Assembly: GCF_011326725.1 (NCBI RefSeq)
Contig: NZ_JAANCO010000001.1
Span: forward strand, 2,207,115 to 2,271,114
Direction: 5' to 3'
Length of the DNA stretch: 64,000 nucleotides
Origin: Microbacterium excoecariae
GTDB taxonomy: Bacteria > Actinomycetota > Actinomycetes > Actinomycetales > Microbacteriaceae
Each line of letters starts with the position of its first letter. Position 1 is the stretch's first letter. Shown here in pieces: positions 1 to 8,313 of the stretch. A program made the position numbers and the translations under genes. The notes below the pieces were generated by a model that searched no databases, was not told where the DNA came from, and was given only the letters and a program-made list of their open reading frames with translations.

Positions 1-255
1 GCGCGTGGCGACGTGGTGCGCACGGTCGGCCGCGTACAGCAGCGCCTCCGCGCGCGGGGCGATGTCCCCGCGGTGGTGCAGGACGAGCTCCCGGATCCGC
101 TCGCCCACCTCGGTGCCGCCCGGCTCGCGCGTGCGCACGACCGCGCGGCCGCGGGCGGCGAGCCACTCCTCCAGCAGGCGCGCCTGGGTCGTCTTGCCCA
201 CACCGTCGCCGCCCTCGAAGGTGATCCACGGCGCGCGGCGGGCCGCGGGATCCAT
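1..255 (-). CDS. tmk: Thymidylate kinase, N-terminal part (cut by window edge)
   Basis: Only the first 85 codons are present; the rest lies beyond base 1. Thymidylate kinase phosphorylates dTMP to dTDP in the cytoplasm. The visible part begins [18 protein letters not shown] and carries the P-loop [10 protein letters not shown] at about residues 15-24, followed by the family motif [14 protein letters not shown], which contains the DR(E/Y)PGGT-type substrate loop. Its ATG (255-253) shares one base with the TGA of topA, so the two are probably one transcript and translationally coupled. The topA-tmk order is common in actinobacteria. Identification is firm; completeness cannot be judged. Confidence 0.93.
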   Translation of the reverse strand, partial: MDPAARRAPWITFEGGDGVGKTTQARLLEEWLAARGRAVVRTREPGGTEVGERIRELVLHHRGDIAPRAEALLYAADRAHHVATR

Positions 256-3068
256 CACTCCCCCGCGGCCTCGCGCGCGGCCTTGTTCCGCGCCCGCGTC
301 GCGGCCGCCTTCTTGGCGGCCTCCGAGCGCGCCGCCGAGACCTCCTTGCCGGCGGCGTTCGTCTTCTTCGCGGGCGCCTTCTTCGCGGGCGCCTTCTTGG
401 CCGCGGCCCCGCGCTTCTTCGCCGGGCCCTTGGCGCGCTTGTCCGCGAGCAGCTGCACGGCGCGCTCGAAGTCGACGTCGGTCGCCGTCTCCCCGCGCGG
501 GATCGTCGCGTTGGTCTCCCCATCCGTGACGTACGCGCCGAAGCGCCCGTCCCGGATCCGGATCGCCTTCCCGCTCGTCGGGTCTTCCTTCTCGAACTCC
601 TTCAGGGAGCTCGCCGCGCGCCGCGCGCCGTACTTCGGCTTCGCGTAGACCTCGAGGGCCTCGTCGAGGGTGATATCGAAGATCTGCTGCTCGGCCTCCA
701 GCGACCGCGAGTCGCTGCCCTTCTTCAGGTAGGGGCCGTAGCGGCCGTTCTGCGCCGTGATCTCCTCGCCGGAGGCGGGATCCGTCCCGACGGTGCGCGG
801 CAGGGCGAGCAGCGCGAGCGCCGTGTCGAGGTCGATCGTCTCGGGCGACATGCTCTTGAACAGCGACGCGCGCCGGGGCTTGGGCGCCGCGGCCTTCTTC
901 GTCGCCTTCGCGGGCGCCTCGGCAACCTCGCCCGTCGCCGGGTCGACCTCGCCCGGTTCCTCAGGCTCGCTCTCCTCGAGGTAGGGACCGAAGCGGCCGT
1001 CCTTGACGACGACGACCTTGCCGTTGTCGGGGTTCTCCCCGAGCACGCGGTTGCCGGCGACGGGCTGGTCGATGAGCTCCTGCACCTTCTCGGGCGTGAG
1101 CTCGTCGGGCGCCAGCTCCTCGGGCACGTTGATCCGGCGCGGATCCGCCTCCGGCGCATCGGGATCGACGACCTCGAGGTAGGGGCCGTACTTGCCGAAT
1201 CGCAGGGTCGCGCGTTCCGTGAGGGGAGTCGCGTTCAGCTCGCGGGCGTCGATCTCGCCGAGGTTCTCGACGATCGTCCGGAGGCCGGGGTGCTCGCCAC
1301 CGCCGAAGTAGAACGACTTCAGCCAGTCGGAGCGGTCCGCCTCGCCGCGGGCGATCCGGTCGAGGTCCTCCTCGAGCTCCGCCGTGAAGTCGTAATCGAC
1401 GAGGTCGCCGAAGTGGCGCTCCAGGAGGCGGATCACGCTGAACGCGAGCCAGGTCGGCACGAGGGCTTGCCCGCGCTTGACGACGTATCCGCGGTCGAGG
1501 ATGACTCCGATGATGCTCGCGAACGTCGAGGGACGGCCGATGCCGCGCTCCTCCAGCGCCTTGACGAGGCTCGCCTCCGTGTAGCGCGGCTTGGGCGAGG
1601 TCTGGTGGCCCTTCGCCTCCGCATCCGACAGCTGGACGGCGTCGCCGACCGCGACCTGCGGGAGCTGCTGGTTCTGGTCTTCCTCCGACGCGTGGCGCTT
1701 CTCGTCCGCGCCCTCCTCGTAGGCCTCGAGGAAGCCCTTGAAGGTGTACACCGTGCCGGAGGCCGTGAACTCCAGCGCGCGCTCGTCCGCGTCGGCCGCG
1801 AGCGTGATCGTCGTGGTTTCGAGCTTCGCGTCGCTCATCTGGCTCGCGATCGTGCGCGTCCAGATCAGGTCGTACATCCGCTGCTCGTCGCGGCCGAGCT
1901 GGCCGACGACCTCCTTCGGCGTGCGGAAGGTGTCGCCCGAGGGGCGGATCGCCTCGTGCGCCTCCTGTGCGTTCTTCGACTTCGACGGGTACACGCGCGG
2001 CTTGGCCGGGATCGCGGCGTCGCCGTACAGCGCGACGGCCTGCGACCGCGCGGCCTGCACGGCCTGCGCGCTGAGGTTCGTCGAGTCGGTACGCATATAG
2101 GTGATGTAGCCGCGCTCATAGAGGCTCTGCGCGACGGACATCGCCACCTTCGCGGTCATCCCGAGCTTGCGCCCGGCCTCCTGCTGCAGCGTGGAGGTCG
2201 TGAACGGCGCCGACGGACGCCGCGTGCCGGGCTTCGCCTCGACCTTCGTCACCGCCGCGGATCCGGCCCGCTCGATCGCGGTCGCGAGGCGCGTCGCCTG
2301 CTGCTCGTCGAGGACGACGACGGCCTTGGTCAGCTCGCCCTTGTCGTTGAAGTCGCGCCCCGAGCCCAGCGGGGAGCCGTCGATCCGGGCCAGGCGGATC
2401 CCGAATCCGGTCTGCTCGCGCGTGGCGCGCGCCGAGATCGACCAGTAGCTCGCGGAGACGAACGCCATGCGCTCGCGCTCGCGGTCGACGACCATGCGCG
2501 TGGCCGCAGACTGCACACGGCCGGCGCTGAGCGCCTGGCCCGAGGCGCCGGATCCGACCTTGCGCCAGAGCACGGGCGAGACGTCCCAACCGTACAGGCG
2601 GTCCAGCACGCGACGCGTCTCCTGCGCGTCGACGAGCGAGGTGTCGAGTTCGCGCGTGGACTCGACTGCCTTGCGGATGGCGTCCTTCGTGATCTCGTGG
2701 AACACCATGCGCTTGACCGGGACCTTGGGCTTCAGCGTCTCGAGGAGGTGCCACGCGATGGCCTCGCCCTCGCGGTCACCATCGGTCGCGAGCACGAGCT
2801 CGCTCGCCCCCTTGAGCGCGCGCTTGAGCTCGCTCACCGTCTTCGTCTTACGGTCGCTCACGACGTAGTACGGGGTGAAGCCGTGCTCGATGTCGATCGA
2901 ATAGCGACCGTACGCGGCGCGATCCTTCTCGGGGATGTCGCGCTTGTCGGCGAGGTCGCGGATGTGCCCGACCGAGCTCAGTACCTCGTAGTCGTCTCCG
3001 AGATAACCCTGGATAGAGCGCATCTTGGTGGGCGACTCGACGATGACGAGTTTCTTGCCATCTGCCAA
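255..3068 (-). CDS. topA: DNA topoisomerase I
   Basis: Type IA topoisomerase of 937 residues that relaxes negative supercoils. The Toprim domain is at the N-terminus ([11 protein letters not shown] near residues 4-14, then the acidic cluster [10 protein letters not shown]). The catalytic tyrosine is in YITYMRTDS (about Y324). The C-terminal part has four repeats ending [28 protein letters not shown] and [10 protein letters not shown] instead of zinc-finger cysteines, then a Lys/Ala-rich tail ([15 protein letters not shown]) typical of actinobacterial TopA. The chosen start is TTG at 3068: AAAGGA lies about 8 nt upstream and the protein then begins at the conserved Toprim strand. In-frame codons further upstream encode unrelated residues and lack a ribosome site. 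tmk follows with a one-base overlap. Confidence 0.95.
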   Translation of the reverse strand: MADGKKLVIVESPTKMRSIQGYLGDDYEVLSSVGHIRDLADKRDIPEKDRAAYGRYSIDIEHGFTPYYVVSDRKTKTVSELKRALKGASELVLATDGDREGEAIAWHLLETLKPKVPVKRMVFHEITKDAIRKAVESTRELDTSLVDAQETRRVLDRLYGWDVSPVLWRKVGSGASGQALSAGRVQSAATRMVVDRERERMAFVSASYWSISARATREQTGFGIRLARIDGSPLGSGRDFNDKGELTKAVVVLDEQQATRLATAIERAGSAAVTKVEAKPGTRRPSAPFTTSTLQQEAGRKLGMTAKVAMSVAQSLYERGYITYMRTDSTNLSAQAVQAARSQAVALYGDAAIPAKPRVYPSKSKNAQEAHEAIRPSGDTFRTPKEVVGQLGRDEQRMYDLIWTRTIASQMSDAKLETTTITLAADADERALEFTASGTVYTFKGFLEAYEEGADEKRHASEEDQNQQLPQVAVGDAVQLSDAEAKGHQTSPKPRYTEASLVKALEERGIGRPSTFASIIGVILDRGYVVKRGQALVPTWLAFSVIRLLERHFGDLVDYDFTAELEEDLDRIARGEADRSDWLKSFYFGGGEHPGLRTIVENLGEIDARELNATPLTERATLRFGKYGPYLEVVDPDAPEADPRRINVPEELAPDELTPEKVQELIDQPVAGNRVLGENPDNGKVVVVKDGRFGPYLEESEPEEPGEVDPATGEVAEAPAKATKKAAAPKPRRASLFKSMSPETIDLDTALALLALPRTVGTDPASGEEITAQNGRYGPYLKKGSDSRSLEAEQQIFDITLDEALEVYAKPKYGARRAASSLKEFEKEDPTSGKAIRIRDGRFGAYVTDGETNATIPRGETATDVDFERAVQLLADKRAKGPAKKRGAAAKKAPAKKAPAKKTNAAGKEVSAARSEAAKKAAATRARNKAAREAAGE

Positions 3069-3144
3069 AGGGGGCGTCCTTTCTTCGATGCACACCATAC
3101 ACACCGGGCACTGTGCGCCGGCGTCGACCGTCGGACGCGGGTCT

Positions 3145-4371
3145 CTAGCCGCGCGCGGCGCGCCGCGGCCAGCGCACGCGGGGGCGCCGGGGCGCGGCGG
3201 GGAGAACCGCGCGCCCCGCGGACGCGGTCGCCTCGCCCCGCGCGATCGCCCGCGCGAGCCGGAGCCGCCCCGTCGCGGCGACCCGCGCCGCGACGGAGGC
3301 GTCGTCGTCCGGCTCTCCGGCCAACGCGCGGGCGAGGGCGCGGGCGACGCGCGAGTCCAGGTCGCGCCGAGCCTCGCTCGTGGCGAGGTGGGCGTCGGCG
3401 GCGGCGACCACGTCTGCCCGGGTGCTCCGCGGATCCGCGCACGCCTCGAGCAGCTCCGTGAGCTCCCGGGGCTGCCGGGCGACGAGGAGCGTCGCACGGA
3501 GAAGCGCCTGCGCCGCGGGATCCGGCGCCTCCCACCCCGCGCGCATCGTGAGGTCATCGAGCGCGCGGCGCGAGGCGCGTCGCAGCTCGACGTAGTCGGC
3601 GGAGTCGGCGGCGGGCGCGGTCGCCGGAACGGCCGACCACATATCCGAGGGGAAGGCGGCCTCGAGCGCGTCGAGATCGACCTCGGCGGCGGGGACGGGC
3701 CCCAGGCGGATCGCTTCGTCGACCGTCTGCGCGAAGGCCACGTCCGCGCGCCCCGTGCCGGCGTAGTAGTCGACGTATTTAAAGGCGTGCTCGGCGCGCG
3801 GCACAACGGCGCGGGACGGGACGCCGTAGGCGTCGGCCAGAATGAGCGCGTGGAGCGAGCTCGCCACGACGAACTCGGCGCCGGCGATCCGCGGCGCGAT
3901 CTCGAACGGATCCCCCAGCGGGCTGAGCACGCCCTCGTCGCCGAACCGGTCGGCCTCGTTGAGATTCGGCACGACCACGACGCCGGCGGACGCCACGGGT
4001 CGCACGTCCGGGAACAGGCGCGGAAACAGCAGCGCGGGATCGCCGTAGACCGGGGGCGCCGCGACGCCGAACCCGAGAAGGACCGCGCGCGTCAGCGGAC
4101 CGCGCACCGCGCGGACGTCGAGCGGGTAGTGCAGGCGCTGGCGCACCTTGCCGTTGATGCCGGCTCCCCACACGACATCCCCGCCGCGGGCGAACTGGAG
4201 CACGCTGCCGACGGAGAGGAGCCTGCCGGGCCGCGTCGCCACCGCGTCGCCCGAGAGCGCCGCCACGATGGCCGGGCCGATCTCGTCGCCGAAGTTCGCG
4301 GGCCCGCCCGCGCCGTCCGGCACCCACCGCGGGACGCGGACACCACGGATCTCGTCGTCGGTAAAACTCAC
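3145..4371 (-). CDS. Polysaccharide pyruvyl transferase family protein
   Basis: Protein of 408 residues. Family members move a pyruvyl group from phosphoenolpyruvate to a sugar of a surface polysaccharide, creating a negatively charged ketal. Visible family features are an N-terminal NFGDEIGP motif, a glycine-rich GSVLQFARGGDVVWGAG segment, a central PVYGDPALLFPRL stretch, and VVASSLHALILADAYGVP, which matches the family's late (S/T)xRxH-like motif. About 120 residues after that are not recognisable and look helical and acidic. The GTG start at 4371 is favoured over GTG 4380 because TGAGGG lies 9 nt before it. It is transcribed away from the propeller/sulfotransferase pair, which suggests a joint role in decorating a cell-surface glycan; the acceptor is unknown. 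Confidence 0.8.
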   Translation of the reverse strand: MSFTDDEIRGVRVPRWVPDGAGGPANFGDEIGPAIVAALSGDAVATRPGRLLSVGSVLQFARGGDVVWGAGINGKVRQRLHYPLDVRAVRGPLTRAVLLGFGVAAPPVYGDPALLFPRLFPDVRPVASAGVVVVPNLNEADRFGDEGVLSPLGDPFEIAPRIAGAEFVVASSLHALILADAYGVPSRAVVPRAEHAFKYVDYYAGTGRADVAFAQTVDEAIRLGPVPAAEVDLDALEAAFPSDMWSAVPATAPAADSADYVELRRASRRALDDLTMRAGWEAPDPAAQALLRATLLVARQPRELTELLEACADPRSTRADVVAAADAHLATSEARRDLDSRVARALARALAGEPDDDASVAARVAATGRLRLARAIARGEATASAGRAVLPAAPRRPRVRWPRRAARG

Positions 4372-4460
4372 GCGCGTCACCCTCACACTTCGTCGACTCC
4401 GCGCCCCGAGCGCGACAGCTCCAGTCTCGCACGCCGTGCGCGGCACCCAGATCGACCCAC

Positions 4461-4466
4461 TACGCT
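4461..4466 (+). promoter_or_regulatory. -10 box in the divergent region 4372-4501
   Basis: TACGCT fits the actinobacterial TANNNT -10 box and lies 35 bases before the GTG at 4502, leaving a leader of about 28 nt that carries GAAGGAG. A weaker candidate (GAGACT, minus strand, 4428-4423) could serve the pyruvyl transferase. Nothing else is apparent in this 130-base divergent gap. Confidence 0.5.
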
Positions 4467-4501
4467 CGGCGCGGACCCTGGAATCGGCGAGAAGGAGCCC
4501 C

Positions 4502-5425
4502 GTGCTCGGATTCACTCAGCTCGCGCGGCGTCGAGACGCCGCGTTCGTCGGCGCGGTGCGCCGCATCGCGGATCGCCACGACCACGTCGGCGTGTTCAAT
4601 CCGAGCCTGGGGCGCGTCGGGGAAACGACGCTTCTGGCCTATCGGGCGATCCCGCGCGGCGAGCGCGCCATCCGCGCGTACCTCGCGACCTGGACGACGG
4701 ATCCGATAGCCCACGAGCTCACCGACCTCACGCTCTTTGGCGAGGAACTCGGGCTGCCGCGCGTGGCGGATCCGAAGATCGTCACGGGAGCAGACGCTGC
4801 ATACGTCACCTTCAACACGGGGTTCTCGAAGAAGGTCAACAACGACATCTTTTTGCTGCCCGTGTACCCCCACGTCGGCCGCCCGCAGCGCCTCGTCGCG
4901 GATTTCGATCGGCAGCGCGTCGAGAAGAACTGGGCGTTCGTGCTGGCCGAGGACCGGGAGCCCTTCGCGATCTACCAGCTGGCGCCGTACCGGGAGCTGC
5001 GCATCTCGCGCGGCCGACTCGGAGACGGGGCGGACCTCACGGTGTCCCTGCGGGAGCCCGCCTCGACGGTCACGAACGCCGAGGGGCTCACGATCGGGAC
5101 CCAGCCGGTCGCTGTCGATGGCGCCCTGCGGCTCATGGCCCACGAGAAGTGGGTCGTGCGCGGCAAGCGCGCCTATTTCGGCCGCGCCGTCCGCATCGAT
5201 GGCGCGGGGACGGACGATGTGCGGGTGGCCGCGTCGCGGCCGCGCGTCGTGCACCGGTGGCGCGAGGCGCTGCCGCACGAGCCCGTGCACAACCCGAACC
5301 TGCTGTCCGCGACGTACTTCTCGGGGCTGCTGCGCGACGGCGACGACCTGCTGCTCGGGTACGGCATCAACGACACGGACTTCTCGATCGCGCGCACGCC
5401 CCTCGGCACGGCGGATCGCGCGTGA
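4502..5425 (+). CDS. Putative beta-propeller protein of a surface-polysaccharide locus
   Basis: Protein of 307 residues with no signal peptide or membrane segment. Its layout resembles five-bladed propellers of the GH130/GH43-like superfamily: a FNPSLGRVGETTLLAYR opening, DPKIVTGADAAYVTFNTG, then KNWAFVLAEDREPFAIYQL, and a closing YGINDTDFSIARTPL that matches the usual last blade. No catalytic residues can be named, so it may be a glycan-processing enzyme or a non-enzymatic sugar-binding protein. The GTG at 4502 has GAAGGAG 4 nt upstream. Its TGA overlaps the GTG of the sulfotransferase (GTGA), so the two are coupled. Function remains unassigned. Confidence 0.65.
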   Translation: MLGFTQLARRRDAAFVGAVRRIADRHDHVGVFNPSLGRVGETTLLAYRAIPRGERAIRAYLATWTTDPIAHELTDLTLFGEELGLPRVADPKIVTGADAAYVTFNTGFSKKVNNDIFLLPVYPHVGRPQRLVADFDRQRVEKNWAFVLAEDREPFAIYQLAPYRELRISRGRLGDGADLTVSLREPASTVTNAEGLTIGTQPVAVDGALRLMAHEKWVVRGKRAYFGRAVRIDGAGTDDVRVAASRPRVVHRWREALPHEPVHNPNLLSATYFSGLLRDGDDLLLGYGINDTDFSIARTPLGTADRA

Positions 5426-6528
5426 ACGCTCCCGTCTTCGTCGTGGGCGGACAGCGCTCGGGCACCACGCTCCTCGCGAGCCTGATTGCGGCGCACCCCG
5501 ACCTCGAATCCGGCCCCGAGGCGAAGGTGTTCGAGAAGGTCTCCGCGAGCGAACGCGCGGCCTGCGTCGCGGATCCCGCCTGGCCCCGTCGCGCCGTCTC
5601 GGCGCTTCTGACGGTGCGCCTGTCCGGGGAGCGGGTCACCGATCTCTTCGGCCTCGACCAGGCCGCCCTCACGGCGTACCTCGCGAATCGGCCCCCATCC
5701 GAGGGCGCCCTGCTCGCCGCGATGTTCGAAGCGGGCGACCGCCTCGCGCCGGGTCAGCGCTGGGTCGAGAAGACCCCGAACCACATCGAACACGTCGCCG
5801 CGCTTCAGCGGGAGTTTCCCGACGCGCGCTTCGTGCGGATCCTGCGGGATCCGCGCGACGTCGCCGCCTCGCTCGCGAAGGTGCCGTGGGGAAGCCCCTC
5901 CCCGCTCGCGAACGCGTGGGCCTGGCGCGAGCAGGTTCGCCGGACGGCCACGCCGCTCGCGGCGCTGGCGGGCGCGCTCCTCACCGTGCGCTACGAGGAC
6001 CTGCTGAGCGAGCCGGAGGCGGTCATGCGGCGCGTGGCCGCGCACATCGGCGTCGCCTTCACGCCGGAGATGCTGGATCCCGAGCGCGGATCCGCCGCCG
6101 TGACGACGGCCGCGGAGACCTGGAAGGCGAAGAACGCCTCGAGCCTCGACCCCGCGCGGGCGTTCGCCTGGCGCGCCAAGCCCGGCGCGCACGCGCGGGC
6201 GATCGGTGTCCTCTGCGCCGACGAGCTCCGCGACTTCGCGTATCCGGACGTCCCACGCGTTCGCGCCCGCGCGGCCGCGCTGATCGCTCGCAAGGAGGTC
6301 GCGGCAGCGATGGAGGACGCGCTGCTCGCCGCGGGGGACGACGGCGTGCGCGTCGAACGCGCCGGGCGCCGGCACGATGGCACCCTCCTCGTGCCCCGGC
6401 CCGGTGCGCTGCGGCGCGCCGGCCTGCCCGACCAGGCGCGCGCCGCGGCGGCAGTCCGGCGCGATCGGCGCGCGGCGGGCCTGTCGACCCGGGCCCTCAC
6501 CGCGCGCGCCGTGCGCCGGGCGCGCTGA
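5422..6528 (+). CDS. Sulfotransferase family protein
   Basis: Protein of 368 residues of the PAPS-dependent sulfotransferase family. The 5'-phosphosulfate loop GGQRSGTTLL is at residues 9-18, and the 3'-phosphate motif FVRILRDPRDVAASL follows near residue 135. The conserved Glu-Lys-Thr-Pro (VEKTPNHIEHV) before it is also typical. The last 100 residues are Arg/Ala-rich and not recognisable. Family members transfer sulfate to sugars or other small acceptors; here the coupled propeller protein and the divergent pyruvyl transferase suggest a cell-surface glycan acceptor (inference). The start is GTG 5422, overlapping the previous stop by four bases. Confidence 0.85.
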   Translation: MNAPVFVVGGQRSGTTLLASLIAAHPDLESGPEAKVFEKVSASERAACVADPAWPRRAVSALLTVRLSGERVTDLFGLDQAALTAYLANRPPSEGALLAAMFEAGDRLAPGQRWVEKTPNHIEHVAALQREFPDARFVRILRDPRDVAASLAKVPWGSPSPLANAWAWREQVRRTATPLAALAGALLTVRYEDLLSEPEAVMRRVAAHIGVAFTPEMLDPERGSAAVTTAAETWKAKNASSLDPARAFAWRAKPGAHARAIGVLCADELRDFAYPDVPRVRARAAALIARKEVAAAMEDALLAAGDDGVRVERAGRRHDGTLLVPRPGALRRAGLPDQARAAAAVRRDRRAAGLSTRALTARAVRRAR

Positions 6529-6536
6529 GCCGCGCC

Positions 6537-6857
6537 TCACGAAGGCGGCGGGCCGGCCCGGGCCGCCGCGCGCACGGGGAACCGCCCGAACGCGCCCTCG
6601 GCGACGACCGTGACGGTCATGCCTTCGAGCCCGCACGAGGCGACCACCGCGCCCTGGGCCGCGGCGACGCGCGCCGCCCGCTCGCATGGCTCCCCCGTCG
6701 CGTAGCCGGCAGCGGCGTCCGCGGCGGCGAGGGCCGCCGCGTCGGCGACCCCGCTCACGCGCTGCGCCTCGGCGGCGGCCGCGCCGACGCCGGCGACGCC
6801 CACGGCGAGACCCGCCGCGACACAGACCGCGGCCGCCGCCGCGATCGACGCGCCCAC
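6537..6857 (-). CDS. Rv3654c-like TadE-related helper protein
   Basis: Protein of 106 residues, last gene of the Tad operon. It has one N-terminal hydrophobic helix (VGASIAAAAAVCVAAGLAVG), then an Ala-rich ADAAALAAADAA helix and two cysteines (EPCERAA, VASCGLE) that could form a disulfide outside the membrane. This is the pattern of the short TadE-like proteins that close actinobacterial Tad operons. The GTG at 6857 lies 2 nt after the TAG of the preceding gene, with GGAGGG 8 nt upstream inside that gene. The same frame stays open further upstream but has no better ribosome site. Role in the pilus is inferred from position. Confidence 0.75.
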   Translation of the reverse strand: MGASIAAAAAVCVAAGLAVGVAGVGAAAAEAQRVSGVADAAALAAADAAAGYATGEPCERAARVAAAQGAVVASCGLEGMTVTVVAEGAFGRFPVRAAARAGPPPS

Positions 6858-6859
6858 GG

Positions 6860-7201
6860 CTACAGCCCTCCCGCGAGCGCACAGCTCGTCGCGGAAATCG
6901 CGACGCGCAGGCCCGCGACGGAAGGATCCGCGGACGCCGTCACGCACACGAGCTCGCCGTCCTCCGAGACGCGGAGATCCGCCCCGGCCACGGCCGCCGC
7001 CACGACGCCCGGGGCGCGCTCCGGCTCGCCGCGCGCGACGAGGCGGGCCGCGTCCGCCGCCGCGTCCTGGAGCCGCACCTGCGTGCCCGCGACGCCGACC
7101 GCGCCCACGGCCAGCACCGCGACGGCGACGACCGCGGGGAGGGCGACCGCGAACTCCGCCGAGGCGGAGCCGCGGTCGCCCCGGGGAAGGAGCCGGATCA
7201 T
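6860..7201 (-). CDS. TadE-like pseudopilin
   Basis: Protein of 113 residues. It opens with MIRLLPRGDRGSASAEFAVALP, in which G-S-A-S-A-E-F is a prepilin-type cleavage site with the Glu at mature position 5, then a hydrophobic helix and a small extracellular domain with two Cys (LVCVTAS, SATSCAL). TadE proteins are minor pilins of the tight-adherence apparatus. The ATG (7201) overlaps the TGA of the DUF4244 gene (ATGA), showing tight coupling. No prepilin peptidase gene is present in the window. Confidence 0.82.
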   Translation of the reverse strand: MIRLLPRGDRGSASAEFAVALPAVVAVAVLAVGAVGVAGTQVRLQDAAADAARLVARGEPERAPGVVAAAVAGADLRVSEDGELVCVTASADPSVAGLRVAISATSCALAGGL

Positions 7202-7362
7202 GGCACCTGCAGCGCCTGTTCGATGATGCCGTTCAGCAGCGACTGCACGCCGCCGGAGCGCATGATCGCGACGAGCACGCCGGCGATCGCGACCGCCGCC
7301 ATCGTGACGATCGCATATTCGGCGGTCGAGGCGCCCTCTTCGTCGTCCCACAGTTCTTTCAT
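7198..7362 (-). CDS. DUF4244 Flp-type pilin, 54 residues
   Basis: A short gene easily missed. The 54-residue product has a charged leader MKELWDDEEG, then ASTAEYAIVTMAAVAIAGVL, which is a prepilin cleavage site (G before A-S-T-A-E-Y) followed by one hydrophobic helix, and a short tail. This is the DUF4244 pattern found between TadC and TadE in actinobacteria, where it is thought to be the major Flp pilin. The ATG at 7362 is preceded by AGGAAG about 8 nt away. Its TGA overlaps the ATG of the TadE-like gene. Identification rests on motif and operon position. Confidence 0.85.
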   Translation of the reverse strand: MKELWDDEEGASTAEYAIVTMAAVAIAGVLVAIMRSGGVQSLLNGIIEQALQVP

Positions 7363-7398
7363 CGCTGGGTCTTCCTTTCTCTTTTGGGGATCCGCCGG

Positions 7399-8313
7399 TC
7401 ATCCGGCGAACGCGGGCATCGGCGTCGCGCTGAGCACGCCGAGGAGCATGGGGGCGACGCCGAGGAGGAGGAACGCCGGGAGAGAGCACACGCCCATCGG
7501 AAGCAGCAGCCGGGTCGACAGCCGCGCGCCGCGCAGGCGTCCCTCCGTGCGCGCCGCGTGGCGCGCGTGCGCCGCGGAGGCGCGCAGCAGCTCCACCGCC
7601 GGAACGCCCGCGTCGCGTGACAGCGCGAGGGCCCGCGGGGCGGATCCGCCCGAGGCCGCGGTCGTGAACTCCCCGCACGCCTCCAGCACGCGCTGGGCGC
7701 GTTCGATCGACGCGCCGCCCGAGAGAGCGATCGCGAGGAGCTCCTCGTGCATTCCGGGGGTGAGCGTCGCGGGCTGCGCGACGCGCACGAGCCGGCGCGT
7801 CCACGCGCGCCCCGCCCACATGAGGGCACCGCCGCCGGCGAGGCAGGCCGCGCCCGCGATGCTCCCCGTCATGACCGCGAGCGGGTCGAGGCCCAGGCCC
7901 CAGCCCACGACGAGCCCGAGCACGGGGAGCCAGGACATGAGCCGGGCGGAGGCCACGGGCTCCGCGAGCGCGATCGCGACGTCGTCGCGCAGCTCGCGGG
8001 CGTCGTCGAGTGAGGCGGCGATGTCGCGGAGCGTTCCGGCAAGCGGCGCGCCCACGACGTCCGAGACCTCCCACGCCGCGGCGACGTCGCCCCACGCGTC
8101 CGCCCCGGCCGCCCGCTCGGCGGCGATCGCGTCGGGGATGCGCTGACCCTCGCTCATGCGCCCGAGCACCCGGGCGGCTGCCGCGTCGCCGCTATCGGCG
8201 AGGTGCCGCCACGCGGCCGCGGGCGCGGCCCCCGCCTGGAGGAGCACGGCGAGCGGCAAGATCGTCTCGGTGGGATCCGCGGGCGGGGTGCGGCGCCGGG
8301 TCAGGATTCCCAC
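7399..8313 (-). CDS. Tad inner-membrane platform protein (type II secretion F domain)
   Basis: Protein of 304 residues with a T2SSF domain. Two helices in the middle (about residues 125-165) and a pair at the C-terminus (LLLPMGVCSLPAFLLLGVAPMLLGVL) flank cytoplasmic segments. Such proteins form the membrane base that the TadA ATPase drives to assemble Flp pili. Actinobacterial Tad loci usually encode TadB and TadC; here only one such gene exists. It starts with GTG at 8313, overlapping the end of the ATPase gene by 13 bases. Whether it is TadB or TadC, or combines both, cannot be decided by eye. Confidence 0.8.
   Translation of the reverse strand: MGILTRRRTPPADPTETILPLAVLLQAGAAPAAAWRHLADSGDAAAARVLGRMSEGQRIPDAIAAERAAGADAWGDVAAAWEVSDVVGAPLAGTLRDIAASLDDARELRDDVAIALAEPVASARLMSWLPVLGLVVGWGLGLDPLAVMTGSIAGAACLAGGGALMWAGRAWTRRLVRVAQPATLTPGMHEELLAIALSGGASIERAQRVLEACGEFTTAASGGSAPRALALSRDAGVPAVELLRASAAHARHAARTEGRLRGARLSTRLLLPMGVCSLPAFLLLGVAPMLLGVLSATPMPAFAG

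Noticed and set aside
1290..3461. Long open frame on the plus strand opposite topA
   Set aside because: Antisense of a conserved gene; GC-rich codon use keeps the opposite strand open, and the translation is a low-complexity Arg/Ala/Leu mix with no motif.
3069..3806. N-terminal extension of TopA
   Set aside because: The residues before the TTG start are Pro/Arg-rich, antisense to the neighbouring gene and lack a ribosome site; AAAGGA points to TTG 3068.
3025..5421. Upstream in-frame extension of the sulfotransferase frame through topA and the pyruvyl transferase region
   Set aside because: Lies across other real genes, has no conserved motif, and the coupled GTG at 5422 explains the start.
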